Source: Miltoncostaea marina (lineage in GTDB: Bacteria > Actinomycetota > Thermoleophilia > Miltoncostaeales > Miltoncostaeaceae). From it: DNA of 64,000 nt. Shown in pieces: positions 31,306 through 40,466 of this stretch; position 1 is the stretch's first letter; the number at the start of each line of letters is the position of its first letter. A model generated the notes under the pieces. That model worked only from the letters and a program-made list of their open reading frames with translations, was not told where the DNA came from and did not search any database. The stretch is taken from positions 1,116,001 to 1,180,000 of the forward strand of contig NZ_CP064655.1 of assembly GCF_018141525.1 (NCBI RefSeq), written 5' to 3'. Position numbers and translations under genes: made by a program.

Positions 31306-32628
31306 GTGGTGCGCGTCATGCCGGGGCACGACGGGCGCGTCGCCGTCATCGGTCCCGATCTCGGGGCCTTCGGGACGGCGCTGACGCGCACGGGTGCGCA
31401 CGTCGTGCTCGCCGCCGATCAGCGGGCCGCGCCGGGCGGCGAGGCGTTCGACCTGGTCGTCTGCGACGCCCGCTCCGTCGAACCCGACGTCCTCGCAGGG
31501 CTGCTGCGGCCGCACGGCGCGGCGCTGATCAGGATGCCGGGGCCGCTGCCCGTCGCCGGTGCGCGCCGCGGCCGTCCGCGTCGCCGGTACCCGTCGGCGC
31601 TCGACGCGCTCGGGATGCCCCATCGCCTACTCATCCCGCTGCCGACCGCGCTGCGCCCCCGCATCGTCATCGACGAGCGCGACTGGACGGTCGGCTTCCC
31701 GTTCTACATGCGCCATCTCTACCCGCTCAGCACGACGCCGCGGCGGGTGCTCGCCCGCGCGCTGACGCACGTGCCCCGCGCGGTGCTCTGGCGGCTCCTG
31801 CCCGACACGTGGCTGGTCGCCGGGCGCGCCCGCCAGCCCGGTCCCGTGCCGACGACGATCGTCGGCGCGCCGTCCCCCGAAGGCGAGCTCAAGCTCGTCG
31901 ATTGGGATCGGGGCACGGTCACCGGCAGCTTGCGGACCACCGGGGAGCAGGTCCGCGTCGAGCGACTCGTCGACGGATGGAGCGCCGAGCGCTGGACGAC
32001 CTGGCCGCTGCGGTCCGCCGGGCGCGACGAGCGGCGCACGCGGCTGATGGCGTCGCTCGGCGCGTACCTGAGGTCCCTGCATCTGCCCGAGCGCGAGCCC
32101 GAGGTGCACGAGCGCTCGCTCGCCGACGCGCGCCGCGGCCTCGCCTCGGTGGGGTCGCCGCTCGCCCGCGCCTGGTGCACCGACCTGCTCGGGCGATTCG
32201 CGGCCTCGCCGCCCGTGCCGCAGGCGCGCGAGCACGGCGACCTCCAGCTGCGGAACCTCGTCGTCAGGCCGGACGGGCGCCTCGAGGCCATCGACCGACC
32301 CTACGACGAGCAACGTGCGATCGCGGGGACTGACGCCACGACGGCCCTCGCCGACCTGCTCTCCCGCTGGAGGGGCGAGGAGTGGCTCGACCTCGGCGCC
32401 GCGACGGACGCGCTCGACCGCGTCCCTGACCCGCTGCGAACGGCGGTCGGGCGGTTCCTCGTCACGGCGCTCGCCACCGCGGACGCCGATGCGCTGGCCG
32501 ACGCACTGGCGTTCGCGGTGCTGCGCAGCGCGCGGCATCATGCGGCGTACGGGACCGACGCCTTCCTCGAGGCGGCTGCGCGCGGGCGACTGCACTCGGG
32601 GCTCGAGCGTGTCCTGGAGGGCGCGTGA
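31306..32628 (+). CDS. Methyltransferase-like/aminoglycoside-phosphotransferase-like protein
   Basis: 440 aa. The N-terminal ~100 residues look like a worn Rossmann methyltransferase half ('RVAVIGPDLGAFGTALTRTGA', 'FDLVVCDARSVEPDVLAGLL'). The rest resembles an APH/choline-kinase fold with the catalytic loop 'EHGDLQLRNLVVRPDGR' (HGDxxxxN) and 'LEAIDRPYDE' as the metal-site strand. It probably phosphorylates a sugar or lipid acceptor in glycan synthesis. GTG 31306 is the start; GTG 31309 and ATG 31318 are alternatives. Its stop overlaps the next gene's GTG. Confidence 0.7.
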   Translation: MVRVMPGHDGRVAVIGPDLGAFGTALTRTGAHVVLAADQRAAPGGEAFDLVVCDARSVEPDVLAGLLRPHGAALIRMPGPLPVAGARRGRPRRRYPSALDALGMPHRLLIPLPTALRPRIVIDERDWTVGFPFYMRHLYPLSTTPRRVLARALTHVPRAVLWRLLPDTWLVAGRARQPGPVPTTIVGAPSPEGELKLVDWDRGTVTGSLRTTGEQVRVERLVDGWSAERWTTWPLRSAGRDERRTRLMASLGAYLRSLHLPEREPEVHERSLADARRGLASVGSPLARAWCTDLLGRFAASPPVPQAREHGDLQLRNLVVRPDGRLEAIDRPYDEQRAIAGTDATTALADLLSRWRGEEWLDLGAATDALDRVPDPLRTAVGRFLVTALATADADALADALAFAVLRSARHHAAYGTDAFLEAAARGRLHSGLERVLEGA

Positions 32629-32822
32629 CGTCCGGGCCTGCGCCCGTCCTCTGGCTCGCGGACATGCCTGCGGGCTTCCACAACCCGGAGCCCTGGCGCA
32701 AGATCGCCGCGCTCCGTGAGGCCGGGCACCGTGTGCTGTTCATCGAGCCGATCGGCATCGCCAATCCCCGGCCGCGCAACGTCGGCAAGGTCGTCCGCTT
32801 CGCCGTCGGCATGGCGCGACGC
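32625..32822 (+). pseudogene. Truncated glycosyltransferase N-terminus
   Basis: From GTG 32625 the first ~65 residues are a convincing start of a GT4-type or WsaF-like glycosyltransferase ('VLWLADMPAGFHNPEPWRKIAALREAGHRVLFIEPIG' in two pieces, then 'RPRNVGKVVRFAVGMARR'). After about 32820 the frame turns into the antisense of the sugar-transferase gene on the other strand and ends at 32972 without family character. The gene is therefore cut off. GTGA overlap joins it to the upstream gene. Confidence 0.75.
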
Positions 32823-32844
32823 GCACCGGCCGCCGGCGGCGAGG

Positions 32845-33617
32845 TCGAACATGCGGGGGACGACGTCGACTCGCACGTCGTGGGCGTCCGACTGCCGGAG
32901 CGCGTCCGCGATCCGCTCGTCGCCGACGGCGGAGAAGCAGACGATGATGCGATCGATCTGGCCGCCGGCTAGGACAAGGGGGAGGTCATCGATCGAGCCG
33001 AGGAGCGGTGCTCGTCGCTCGCCGTCGGCGGCCGGGGGGTCGTCATCGAGCGTGCCGACGATGTCGAATCTGCATTCGGGGTGCCGCGAGACCAGCACGG
33101 TGAGGTGCGTCGCCACACGGCCGCTGCCGATGAGGAGGACGCGCTCGCGCCGCGGGCGATCGATCGCGACTCGGCCCATGGTCCAAGCGATAGGCAGTGC
33201 GAGCGAGACGGCGATGAGCTGGGCCGCCTCGGCCTCGAAGCCAGCGAGTAGACCGGCTGTGAGGGTCGTCCAGCCGGCGACGGCGGCGATCGCGCCCAGG
33301 CGGACGAGCGCCGACGCGTGGCCGCCCAGGCCGCTCTCGCGCCCCCGCACCATCGCGAGGCCGACGAGCGAGGCCACGAGGAAGACGAGGGCGGGCCACG
33401 AGAGCATGCCGGGAAGGGCGGCGGCGGCCTCGGAACGCGTTTCACCGGCGCCCGGGTGGAGCGCGTCGATCCTCGAGGTGAACGAGAAGGCCGCCGCGGT
33501 CACGACGACATCCCAGGCGAAGAGCAGGCGCGACCGCGGGAGTCGGAAGGGCAGCCGGACGGGGGCCGACGCGGGCTGTTCGACGATCCACTCGACCTCG
33601 GAGACCTTCGTTCCCAC
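32845..33617 (-). pseudogene. Truncated polyprenyl glycosylphosphotransferase (initiating enzyme)
   Basis: From GTG 33617 (GGGAG upstream) the protein shows four hydrophobic spans ('LLFAWDVVVTAAAFSF', 'WPALVFLVASLVGLAMV', 'LGAIAAVAGWTTLTAGLL', 'IAVSLALPIAWTMGRVAI') and the CoA-binding-like domain 'RVLLIGSGRVATHLTVLV' up to 'VRVDVVPRMFDL'. The catalytic bacterial sugar-transferase domain that must follow is missing: past ~32845 the frame is antisense to the glycosyltransferase fragment. The native enzyme would transfer a sugar phosphate to undecaprenyl phosphate to begin exopolysaccharide synthesis. Confidence 0.78.
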
Positions 33618-33748
33618 AATTTCTCCCAATAGACACCCGAGACATGACAAGGAAAAGCCATGGCCGCCACCGCGTCACTGACCTTCGGGGTAGGTTTCCG
33701 CGCCCGCCGATTGGTCGTAGGTCGGGTGTCGTCCGCCGGAACGGGGAG

Positions 33749-33754
33749 TAGCGT
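33749..33754 (+). promoter_or_regulatory. -10 box TAGCGT before the GH39-like gene
   Basis: TAGCGT ends 6 nt before GTG 33761. Confidence 0.5.
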
Positions 33755-33760
33755 CGGGGC

Positions 33761-35587
33761 GTGCGCTTGAGCGTGAGCATCGCGTTCGTCCTCCTTCTCG
33801 CGGCTCCCACCACCGGGGTAGCTGCGCTCGTCGTCCCGGATGCCGGCATCCGCGTTCTCGCGAGCGGGGATGACTACGAACGTGAGATGGACGCGGCGAA
33901 GGCCGCAGGCGTCCCGTGGATCACGCTCGCGACCGGCTGGGCGGCGGTGCAGCCGACCGCCGACGCCGTTCCGGGCCCCGATGGGGCGGGCGGTGCGGCG
34001 TGGCGTCAGCTCGAGCAGCGCCTGCGCTACGCGCACTCGATCGGCCTCAAGACGTTCGTCCAGTTCACCGGCGCGCCGGCCTGGGCGACCGACGGGCGGC
34101 CCGCGAACGCGAAGGGCAACGTGCCGCCGCGGCCCGACGCCCTGCCGGCCTACGCGGCCTTCTTCGATGCCGTCGCGCGCGGCCTCGGGCCCTGGATCGA
34201 CGCCTACTCGCCCTGGAACGAGGTCAACCAGCCGGACTTCTGGGACCGCGAGGACCCGGTGCTGTTCGCGCAGCTCCAGCGGGCGGTCTACCCGGCGATC
34301 AAGAACGCCGATCCGTCGGCCCTCGTCGTCTCGGGGACGGTCTACAGCAAGGACGGCTCGTTCGACTTCCTGCGGCGCGCCTACGCCGCCGGCCTGCGCG
34401 GTGGCTTCGACGTCGTCGGCTGGATGCTCTTCCCGGCCGTCGAGCCCGAGAGCCCGCCGCGGCCGGGGCAGGGCTTCCCGCAGCGCAACCTCTCGTCGAT
34501 CCTCGACCTGCAGGGCCTGCTGGCCGAGCTCGACCCCGGCCGGCGGATCTGGGTGGTCGAGTACAGCTACAGCACCTGCGAGCCGCGGCCGGGCCGGGCC
34601 TTCTGCGTGAGCGAGGCCCAGCAGGCCGACTACCTGACGCGGGCCTTCACCTACATGCGCCGCTACCTGGACGTCGAGCGACTGTTCTGGTTCTCCCTGC
34701 GCGACAAGGAGGTCCGCGACATCATCGAGGCCAACTACGGCCTGCTGCGCTTCGACTTCAGCGAGAAGCCCGCGTACTCGGCCCTGCGGGCGCTCCGCGT
34801 CGAGGTGCCCGGGGGGGCCGCCGGCCCGCCGCCGGGCGGGGTGCCGCCGCCCGCCCTGCCGGCGAGGGCGGCGCGCGCGCCCGACCCGGCGTCGTTCGCC
34901 GCCGGCGGCGCCCGCGTGGCGCTGGGCAGGCCCAAGCTGACGCTGCGGCGCGGCCGCGTCACGCTGGCGGTCGGCGTGACGGTGCGCGGCGGCCGGGTGC
35001 GCGTGGCCGTGCAGGGCTTCCGCGCCGGCCGCTGGCGGCCGATCGCGTCCGTCCGGCTGGCGCGCTCGAGCCGGCTCACCGTGCGGTTCCGCGATCGCGG
35101 CTACCTGGCCATCCGGCTGCGCGCGACCCGGCCCGGCACGTCGACGTGGGCCGTGTCCCGGGTCGTCCGGGCGCCGGGGGTGCGGGTGGCCCGCGCGCGG
35201 GCGGGCGCCGCCCGCGGTGCCGCCATCCGCCTCACCGCCGGGCAGCTGCGCATCAACCAGCGCATCGGGCAGGCGGCCGTCAGGCGGCTCAACGCGCTGC
35301 GGGCGCGGCTGGAGGGGCGGCCCGCGCCCGCCGGTCGCGCGGCCCGGCCGGGGACGGTCGCGCTGACGGCGCGGCAGCTGCGGATCAACCAGCGCATCTA
35401 CCAGGCCGCCGTGCGCCGGGCGAACGCGCTGGAGGCGCGGCTCGAGGGGCGGCGCCCGCCGGCGGCCGCGGGCGGCGGCAGCCGCGGCGCGGTCCGCCTG
35501 AGCGCCGGGCAGCTGCGCATCAACCAGCGCATCGCACAGGCGGCGGTGCGCCGCGCCGGCACGCTCGCCGCGCGCGTGCCGGCCTGA
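33761..35587 (+). CDS. Secreted GH39-like glycosidase with three C-terminal INQRI repeats
   Basis: 608 aa. Signal peptide at 1-22. A TIM-barrel glycosidase fills ~25-345, with the acid/base pair in 'IDAYSPWNEVNQPDFW' and the nucleophile in 'RRIWVVEYSYSTCEP'; the pattern fits GH39/GH5-like clan A enzymes. A beta-rich module (~390-470) follows, then three repeats of [I/V]RL[TS]xxQLRINQRIxQAAVRRxxxLxAR beginning at 35243, 35375 and 35510 (44-45-residue period). It is exported and probably acts on a cell-surface glycan. The substrate is not predictable. Confidence 0.85.
   Translation: MRLSVSIAFVLLLAAPTTGVAALVVPDAGIRVLASGDDYEREMDAAKAAGVPWITLATGWAAVQPTADAVPGPDGAGGAAWRQLEQRLRYAHSIGLKTFVQFTGAPAWATDGRPANAKGNVPPRPDALPAYAAFFDAVARGLGPWIDAYSPWNEVNQPDFWDREDPVLFAQLQRAVYPAIKNADPSALVVSGTVYSKDGSFDFLRRAYAAGLRGGFDVVGWMLFPAVEPESPPRPGQGFPQRNLSSILDLQGLLAELDPGRRIWVVEYSYSTCEPRPGRAFCVSEAQQADYLTRAFTYMRRYLDVERLFWFSLRDKEVRDIIEANYGLLRFDFSEKPAYSALRALRVEVPGGAAGPPPGGVPPPALPARAARAPDPASFAAGGARVALGRPKLTLRRGRVTLAVGVTVRGGRVRVAVQGFRAGRWRPIASVRLARSSRLTVRFRDRGYLAIRLRATRPGTSTWAVSRVVRAPGVRVARARAGAARGAAIRLTAGQLRINQRIGQAAVRRLNALRARLEGRPAPAGRAARPGTVALTARQLRINQRIYQAAVRRANALEARLEGRRPPAAAGGGSRGAVRLSAGQLRINQRIAQAAVRRAGTLAARVPA
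35243..35570 (+). repeat. Three INQRI protein repeats (encoded)
   Basis: Codons for QLRINQRIxQAAVRR recur at 35243, 35375 and 35510 (spacing 132 and 135 bp). Linkers are Gly/Pro/Ala-rich. Two related copies occur at 21452 and 21543 in the lysyl-oxidase-like gene. Confidence 0.85.
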
Positions 35588-35607
35588 CCCCGCGGCGGCC
35601 GCCGCGC

Positions 35608-35613
35608 TACCAT
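35608..35613 (+). promoter_or_regulatory. -10 box TACCAT before the riboswitch
   Basis: TACCAT precedes the riboswitch by about 8 nt, so transcription should begin near 35620 and include the whole element. Confidence 0.45.
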
Positions 35614-35620
35614 CCCGCCG

Positions 35621-35750
35621 ACCGTTGGGGAGTATCCCGGGACGGTCTCATCGTCAGTACGGCCCGCCCGCCCGGGCCCGGTGAGATCGGCCCCGCCGGC
35701 GTCGGCGGGGTGGGAGAGACCTTCGGCGCACGCCCGAAGCCCGCGTCGAA
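35621..35750 (+). promoter_or_regulatory. yybP-ykoY manganese riboswitch
   Basis: The leader contains the conserved blocks GGGGAGTATCCCGGGACGG, TCATCGTCAGTACGG, and, after a variable GC stem, GGTGGGAGAGACCTTCG ... CGAAG. These match the class of Mn2+-sensing RNA that precedes TerC/Alx and P-type manganese exporters. The 3' arm (GTCGAAGGAG) holds the ribosome site of the downstream gene, so control could act at translation. A covariance-model search would confirm it. Confidence 0.78.
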
Positions 35751-35765
35751 GGAGCCACCGCCCGC

Positions 35766-36731
35766 ATGGAGCCGCCCCTCTGGGCCTGGATCGCCCTCAT
35801 CGGCGCCGTTCCGGTGCTGGCCGCGATCGACATCCTGCTGTTCGGCCGCGGCGCCCACGAGGTGCCGGTCAGGAAGGCGGCGATCTGGAGCGCCGCCTGG
35901 ATCGCGGTGGGCCTGGCGTTCGCCGGCATCATGGGCGCCACCCAGGGCGGCACGGCGGCCGGCGAGTACCTCTCGGGCTACCTGATCGAGTGGAGCCTGT
36001 CGCTCGACAACCTGTTCGTGTTCGCGGTGATCTTCGGCTACTTCGCGGTGCCGAAGGACATCCAGCCGCGGGTGCTGCTGCTGGGCATCCTGGGGGCGCT
36101 GGTCTTCCGCGGCATCTTCATCGCGATCGGGGCGGTGGCGCTGTCGGCGGCCCACTGGGTGATCTACATCTTCGGCGCCTTCCTGGTGGTGACGGCCTAC
36201 CGGCTCGCCACCAGCTCGGGCGAGCAGGTCGACCCGAGCCGGAACAAGCTGCTGCTGCTGGTCAACCGCTTCGTGCCCTCGACGAACGCCTACCGCGGCA
36301 ACCGGGTGTTCGTGCACGAGGGCGGCCGCCGCCTGGCCACGCCGATCTTCGCCGTGCTGCTGGTGGTGGCGAGCACGGACGTGCTGTTCGCGATCGACTC
36401 GATCCCGGCGATCTTCGCCGTCACCGACGAGGCGTTCATCGTGCTGGCGGCCAACGTCTTCGCCCTGATGGGGCTGCGGGCGATGTACTTCGTGATCGTG
36501 GGGATGCTGACCCGGTTCCGTTACCTCAACTACGGGCTGGCGGTGGTGCTGGGGCTGGTGGGGGTCAAGATGCTGCTGTCGGACGTGTGGCACCCGCCGG
36601 TCTACGTGACGCTCGGCGCGGTGGTGGTGGTGCTGGGCACCGCGGTGCTCGCCTCGCTGTGGGCCACGCGCAACGACACGCCTGAGGACCTGGAGTTCGA
36701 TCCGCCGCCGGGGGTCACGCCGGGCGCCTGA
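35766..36731 (+). CDS. TerC-family membrane protein (probable Mn exporter)
   Basis: 321 aa with about nine spans. The family motifs 'WSLSLDNLFVFAVIFGYF' and 'ASTDVLFAIDSIPAIFAVT' carry the paired metal-binding Asp residues. Homologues (Alx, MeeF/MeeY) export manganese, help metalate exported enzymes, or give tellurite resistance. The yybP-ykoY riboswitch directly upstream strongly supports a manganese role. Starts at ATG 35766 with GGAG 12 nt upstream. Confidence 0.92.
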   Translation: MEPPLWAWIALIGAVPVLAAIDILLFGRGAHEVPVRKAAIWSAAWIAVGLAFAGIMGATQGGTAAGEYLSGYLIEWSLSLDNLFVFAVIFGYFAVPKDIQPRVLLLGILGALVFRGIFIAIGAVALSAAHWVIYIFGAFLVVTAYRLATSSGEQVDPSRNKLLLLVNRFVPSTNAYRGNRVFVHEGGRRLATPIFAVLLVVASTDVLFAIDSIPAIFAVTDEAFIVLAANVFALMGLRAMYFVIVGMLTRFRYLNYGLAVVLGLVGVKMLLSDVWHPPVYVTLGAVVVVLGTAVLASLWATRNDTPEDLEFDPPPGVTPGA

Positions 36732-36861
36732 CCCGCCGGGGCGGCGGGCACCCCCCGCCGGTCCAGCGCATTTCCTATCCGCACGCCCGTCGTCAGGGAT
36801 CACCTGCCTGGCGCACCATCGACGCCGATCGGTGGATCTGGCGGAATCGGCGGTGCGGAAC

Positions 36862-39226
36862 ATGCGGGTACGGCTGCGCGGCGGGGGACGGGGACGGCGG
36901 CGGGGCCTCGGGGCGCTGGCCGGCGCGGGGGTGGCGGCGGCGGCGCTGGCGGGCGCGCCGTTCGTGCTCGGCGGGGTGGAGGGCGGCAGCGACCCGGCCG
37001 ACCTGGCCCGCAACGAGGGGCGCGCCGGTCACGCCTACCACTCGGCCCAGTCCGACGAGGGCCGCCTGGCCCAGGAGCGCGCGCTCGCCCGCTGCGAGGA
37101 CGACGCCGCCTTCCGGGCCGCCAACTGGGAGGGGTGCCCGGCGTCGGCCGGCCCGCCGCCGCCACCGGCCCTCGGGGCGGCGGCGGGCGATGACCCGGCC
37201 CGCGACGGCCGCTGGGGGCCGCTGTTCGACGTGCCCTCCTCGGCCATCCACGCGACGGTGCTGCCCACGGGCAAGGTGCTGTGGTTCAGCCGCGTGCCGA
37301 AGCACAAGGGGGCCGACTCGCATCTGTTCGACCCGGTCACCGGGACGGTGCGCGAGGTGGCGATCCCGGACGTGGTCTACCCCGACGGCGTACGGCTGCC
37401 GGCCAACATCTGGTGCGCCGGGACGGTGGCGCTGCCCGACGGGCGCATCCTGGCCGCGGGCGGCAACCTGCGCTACACGGTCGGCGAGGGCGACCCGGCG
37501 ACGGGCGAGGGCTTCCAGGGCGCCGCCTGGGTGTTCGTCTTCGACCCCTGGACCGAGACCTGGTCGCGGCTGCGCCGGCCCGACGGCACGCCGTGGGACA
37601 TGGTCCACGGCCGCTGGTACCCGACGCTCGTCAGCCTCTCGGACGGGCGGGTGGTGATCGTGGGCGGCTGGGACGAGAGCGGCCACCACCGCGACGTGGC
37701 CGAGGTGGAGGTGTTCACCCCGCGCGCCACGCCGGACGGGCGCGATCGCCTCGAGACCGTGGGCACCCTGCCGGCCAGCCAGCCCTGGGTGAACATCTAC
37801 CCGCACATGTTCCTGCTGCCGGACACCACCGTGGCCGGCCGGGGGGCGGGCGACCGGGTGCTGCTGGCCGGGCCCGGCGTGCGCGACGCCTTCGTGCTGC
37901 ACACCGAGGACTGGAGCTGGCACGCCCTGCGCGGCGGCCCCGACCGCTCGCGCTTCTGGGGCACCGCGGTGCTCGAGCCGGGCGGCCCGGACGGGCCCAC
38001 CCGGGTGTCGCTGACCGGCGGCTGGGACGCCGACTGGGCGGCCGGGCCGCCCGACCGCACCGCCACCACCGAGTACCTCGACCTCGACGACCCCGGCTTC
38101 GCGGCCGCCCGGCCCAGCCCGGCCTGGCGCCCGGGCCCCTCGCTGGCCACCGCGCGGGCCCACTTCAACACCGTGCTGCTGCCGGACGGCGCCAAGCTCA
38201 CCAACGGCGGCGGCCTGGGCCAGGCGCCCGACGGCTCGCTCTACGAGGGGCCGGTCTACCAGGCCGAGCTGTCCGACCCGGCCACCGGCGCCTGGCGGCC
38301 GGTGGGCAAGGAGGACGACGAGCGCACCTACCACTCGACGTCCGTGCTGCTGCCGGACGGCCGGGTGCTGTCGGCCGGGGACGACCGCCCCGACCAGCTC
38401 CCCGAGCCCTACGGGGGCGGGCCGACCGCCCAGATCTGGTCGCCGCCCTACCTGTTCGCCGGCGCCCGCCCCCAGGTGACCGGCGCGCCCGCGGCCGTGC
38501 GCCACGGCGCGACCTTCCAGGTGGCGGTCGACCGGCCCGCCGGGGTGGCGCGCGTGGTGCTGATGCGGCCGGGGTCGGTGACCCACGCCACCGACATGGA
38601 CCAGCGCCTGGTGGAGCTGGCGATCGCCTCGCGGCCCGCGGCCGGCCCGGTCGTGCGGGCGCCCGCCAACGGCACGATCGCGCCGCCCGGCTGGTACATG
38701 ATGTTCGCGCTCGACGGCGCGGGTGTGCCCTCGCGCGCCCGCTGGATCCGCATCGACGACGACGCCCCCGCGCCGCCGCCGCCCGATACGACGCCGCCGC
38801 CTGGCACCACGCCGCCGCCCGGCACCACGCCGCCGGCCGCCCCCGCCCCAGGCGCCGCGCCCCGCGCCGGCGGCGCCGCGATCGGACGCCGCCCCGGGGA
38901 CGGCGGGCGAGCACGCCGCCCCCGCGCCGCGGCTGCGCGCCGGCCGGGCGCTGCTGCGCGGCCGGCGCCTCGTGGTGCGCCTGCGCATCGAGACCGCCGA
39001 GGCCCTGCGGGTCTCGGCCGCCCTGCGCCCGCCGGGCGCGCGCCGCCGGCTCTCCGGCGCGCGCCCGGTGGTGCGCGCCCTGCCCGCGGGCGGGCGGGCG
39101 ACGCTGACCCTGCGGGCCCGGGTGGCCGGCCGGGCGCCCGCGCGCGTGCTGGTGCGGGTGACGCTGCGGCGCGCCGGCGGCGCGCCGGCGGTGCGGACGA
39201 TCCCGGTGCGCGTGGCGCGGCGCTGA
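36862..39226 (+). CDS. GlxA-like radical copper oxidase (AA5, kelch), frameshifted tail
   Basis: A signal-anchor (~10-40) is followed by a kelch beta-propeller and a C-terminal Ig-like domain (DUF1929). The galactose/glyoxal oxidase active site is complete: Cys185 (NIWCAG), Tyr253 (GRWYPT; Cys-Tyr crosslink), Tyr490-His491 (ERTYHSTSVLLPDGR) and His575 (SVTHATD), numbered from ATG 36862. It should oxidise a primary alcohol or aldehyde with O2. A Thr/Pro linker (to ~38830) is followed by a +1 shift near 38870, after which another frame reads a basic beta-rich domain to TGA 39224-39226. GTG 36832 is a possible longer start. It is a neighbour of GH26, GH6 and a CslA-like gene. Confidence 0.85.
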
Positions 39227-39239
39227 GCCGCGCCGCCGC

Positions 39240-40372
39240 TCAGCCGGGCAGGCGGGTGTGGCGCAGGTTGCGCACCCAGCCGGTGCCGAGCGCGTTGGGC
39301 TGGGCCAGGGCGCCCTCGAGCGTGCCCCGCAGGCGGAAGTCGAGGCCGGCGGCGTCCACGTCGTCGTACCAGAGCACGGCGCGCAGCAGCGGGTAGGAGG
39401 TGCGCAGGGTGGCGAGCGTCTGGCGCACCCAGGTGCGCGCGTCGCCGCCCATGCCGGTCGTGCCCATCTCGGAGATCATGATCGGCTTGCCGAAGCGGGC
39501 GAGCGCCTCGTAGGTGTCGCGGTAGAGCTGGTCGGCCGTGCGCCAGGAGCTCCACTCGTAGGCCGTGCCCCAGTTGAAGCCGCTGGTGGAGACCCAGTCG
39601 ACCCAGCGGTCGCCCGGATACCAGGCCGCGATCGCGTGGTCGGCGCCGGGGATGCGCTCGAGGTTGTTGATCGACCACACCCAGCTCACGTTGTCCGCGC
39701 CGGCGGCGTCGAACACGCGGTGCACGTGGCGGTAGGCGCGCACGTAGTCCGCGGCGCTGTTGCCGTTGACCGACACGCCCCAGGGGTACCAGTCACCGTT
39801 CATCTCGTGCATGAGGCGGATCAGCACCGGCTGGCCGTACTCGGCCACGTCGCGCGCCCAGGCGCGCACCACGTCGTCGTGGGCGCCGTCGGCGATGCGG
39901 GCCAGGCTCACGTCGGGCTGCTCGGCCACGTGCAGCTCGCCGGCCGGGGCGTACCACGGCTCCCAGGTGATCATCGGCACGGCGCCCGCCTCGGCCACCC
40001 GCCGCGCCCAGTCGGCGCGGAAGCGGCGCTCGCCGCTCAGCCACTGCTGGAACCAGTTGACGATGCGCGGCCGGGGGCCGTTGGCGCGCGCCCACGCCTC
40101 GACGCCGCCGTCCCGCGCGGCCAGCTGGTGGTTGGAGACGCCGAGGTAGACGCCCCGCTCGGGCGGCGCCAGCCGCCGGCGCGGGGTGCCCGGCTCGGGG
40201 CCGGCGGGCGCAGCTCCTCGGGCCAGGTGAGGGGGCTCGCGGCCGCCTCGGCCCGCACCGGCTCGCGGTCGTCCACCAGCCAGGGGACGGCGAGCACGCC
40301 GGCGCCCGCGGCGGCGATCGCGACGCCCGCCAGCGTGCCCAGGATGCGTCTGCGCCAGCGCGAAGGGGCCAT
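39240..40372 (-). CDS. GH26 beta-mannanase-like glycosidase, frameshifted
   Basis: Catalytic domain (39240 to ~40190): 'GVYLGVSNHQLAARDGG', 'MITWEPWYAPAGELHV', acid/base Glu in 'LIRLMHEMNGDWYPWG', 'WVWSINNLERIPG' and nucleophile Glu in 'KPIMISEMGTTGMGG', all typical of GH26 (mannanase/lichenase-type). The signal peptide, starting ATG 40372 ('RRRILGTLAGVAIAAAG'), lies in a different frame; the two join near 40195-40215 in a run of C/G. Either a base is missing in the assembly or the gene is inactivated. It lies between the AA5 oxidase and the GH6 gene. Confidence 0.83.
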
Positions 40373-40466
40373 CGCCCCATCGTCGGCACGGCGGCGGGCC
40401 GATGTGAGCCGTCCGCACGCGACGTGCAGGATTCCATAGGCTCCAGGAATCGGGCGCCGTGCCGAT

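Noticed and set aside
32625-32972. Complete small glycosyltransferase gene of 115 codons
   Set aside because: Only the first ~65 codons have family character; the remainder is antisense to the sugar-transferase gene.
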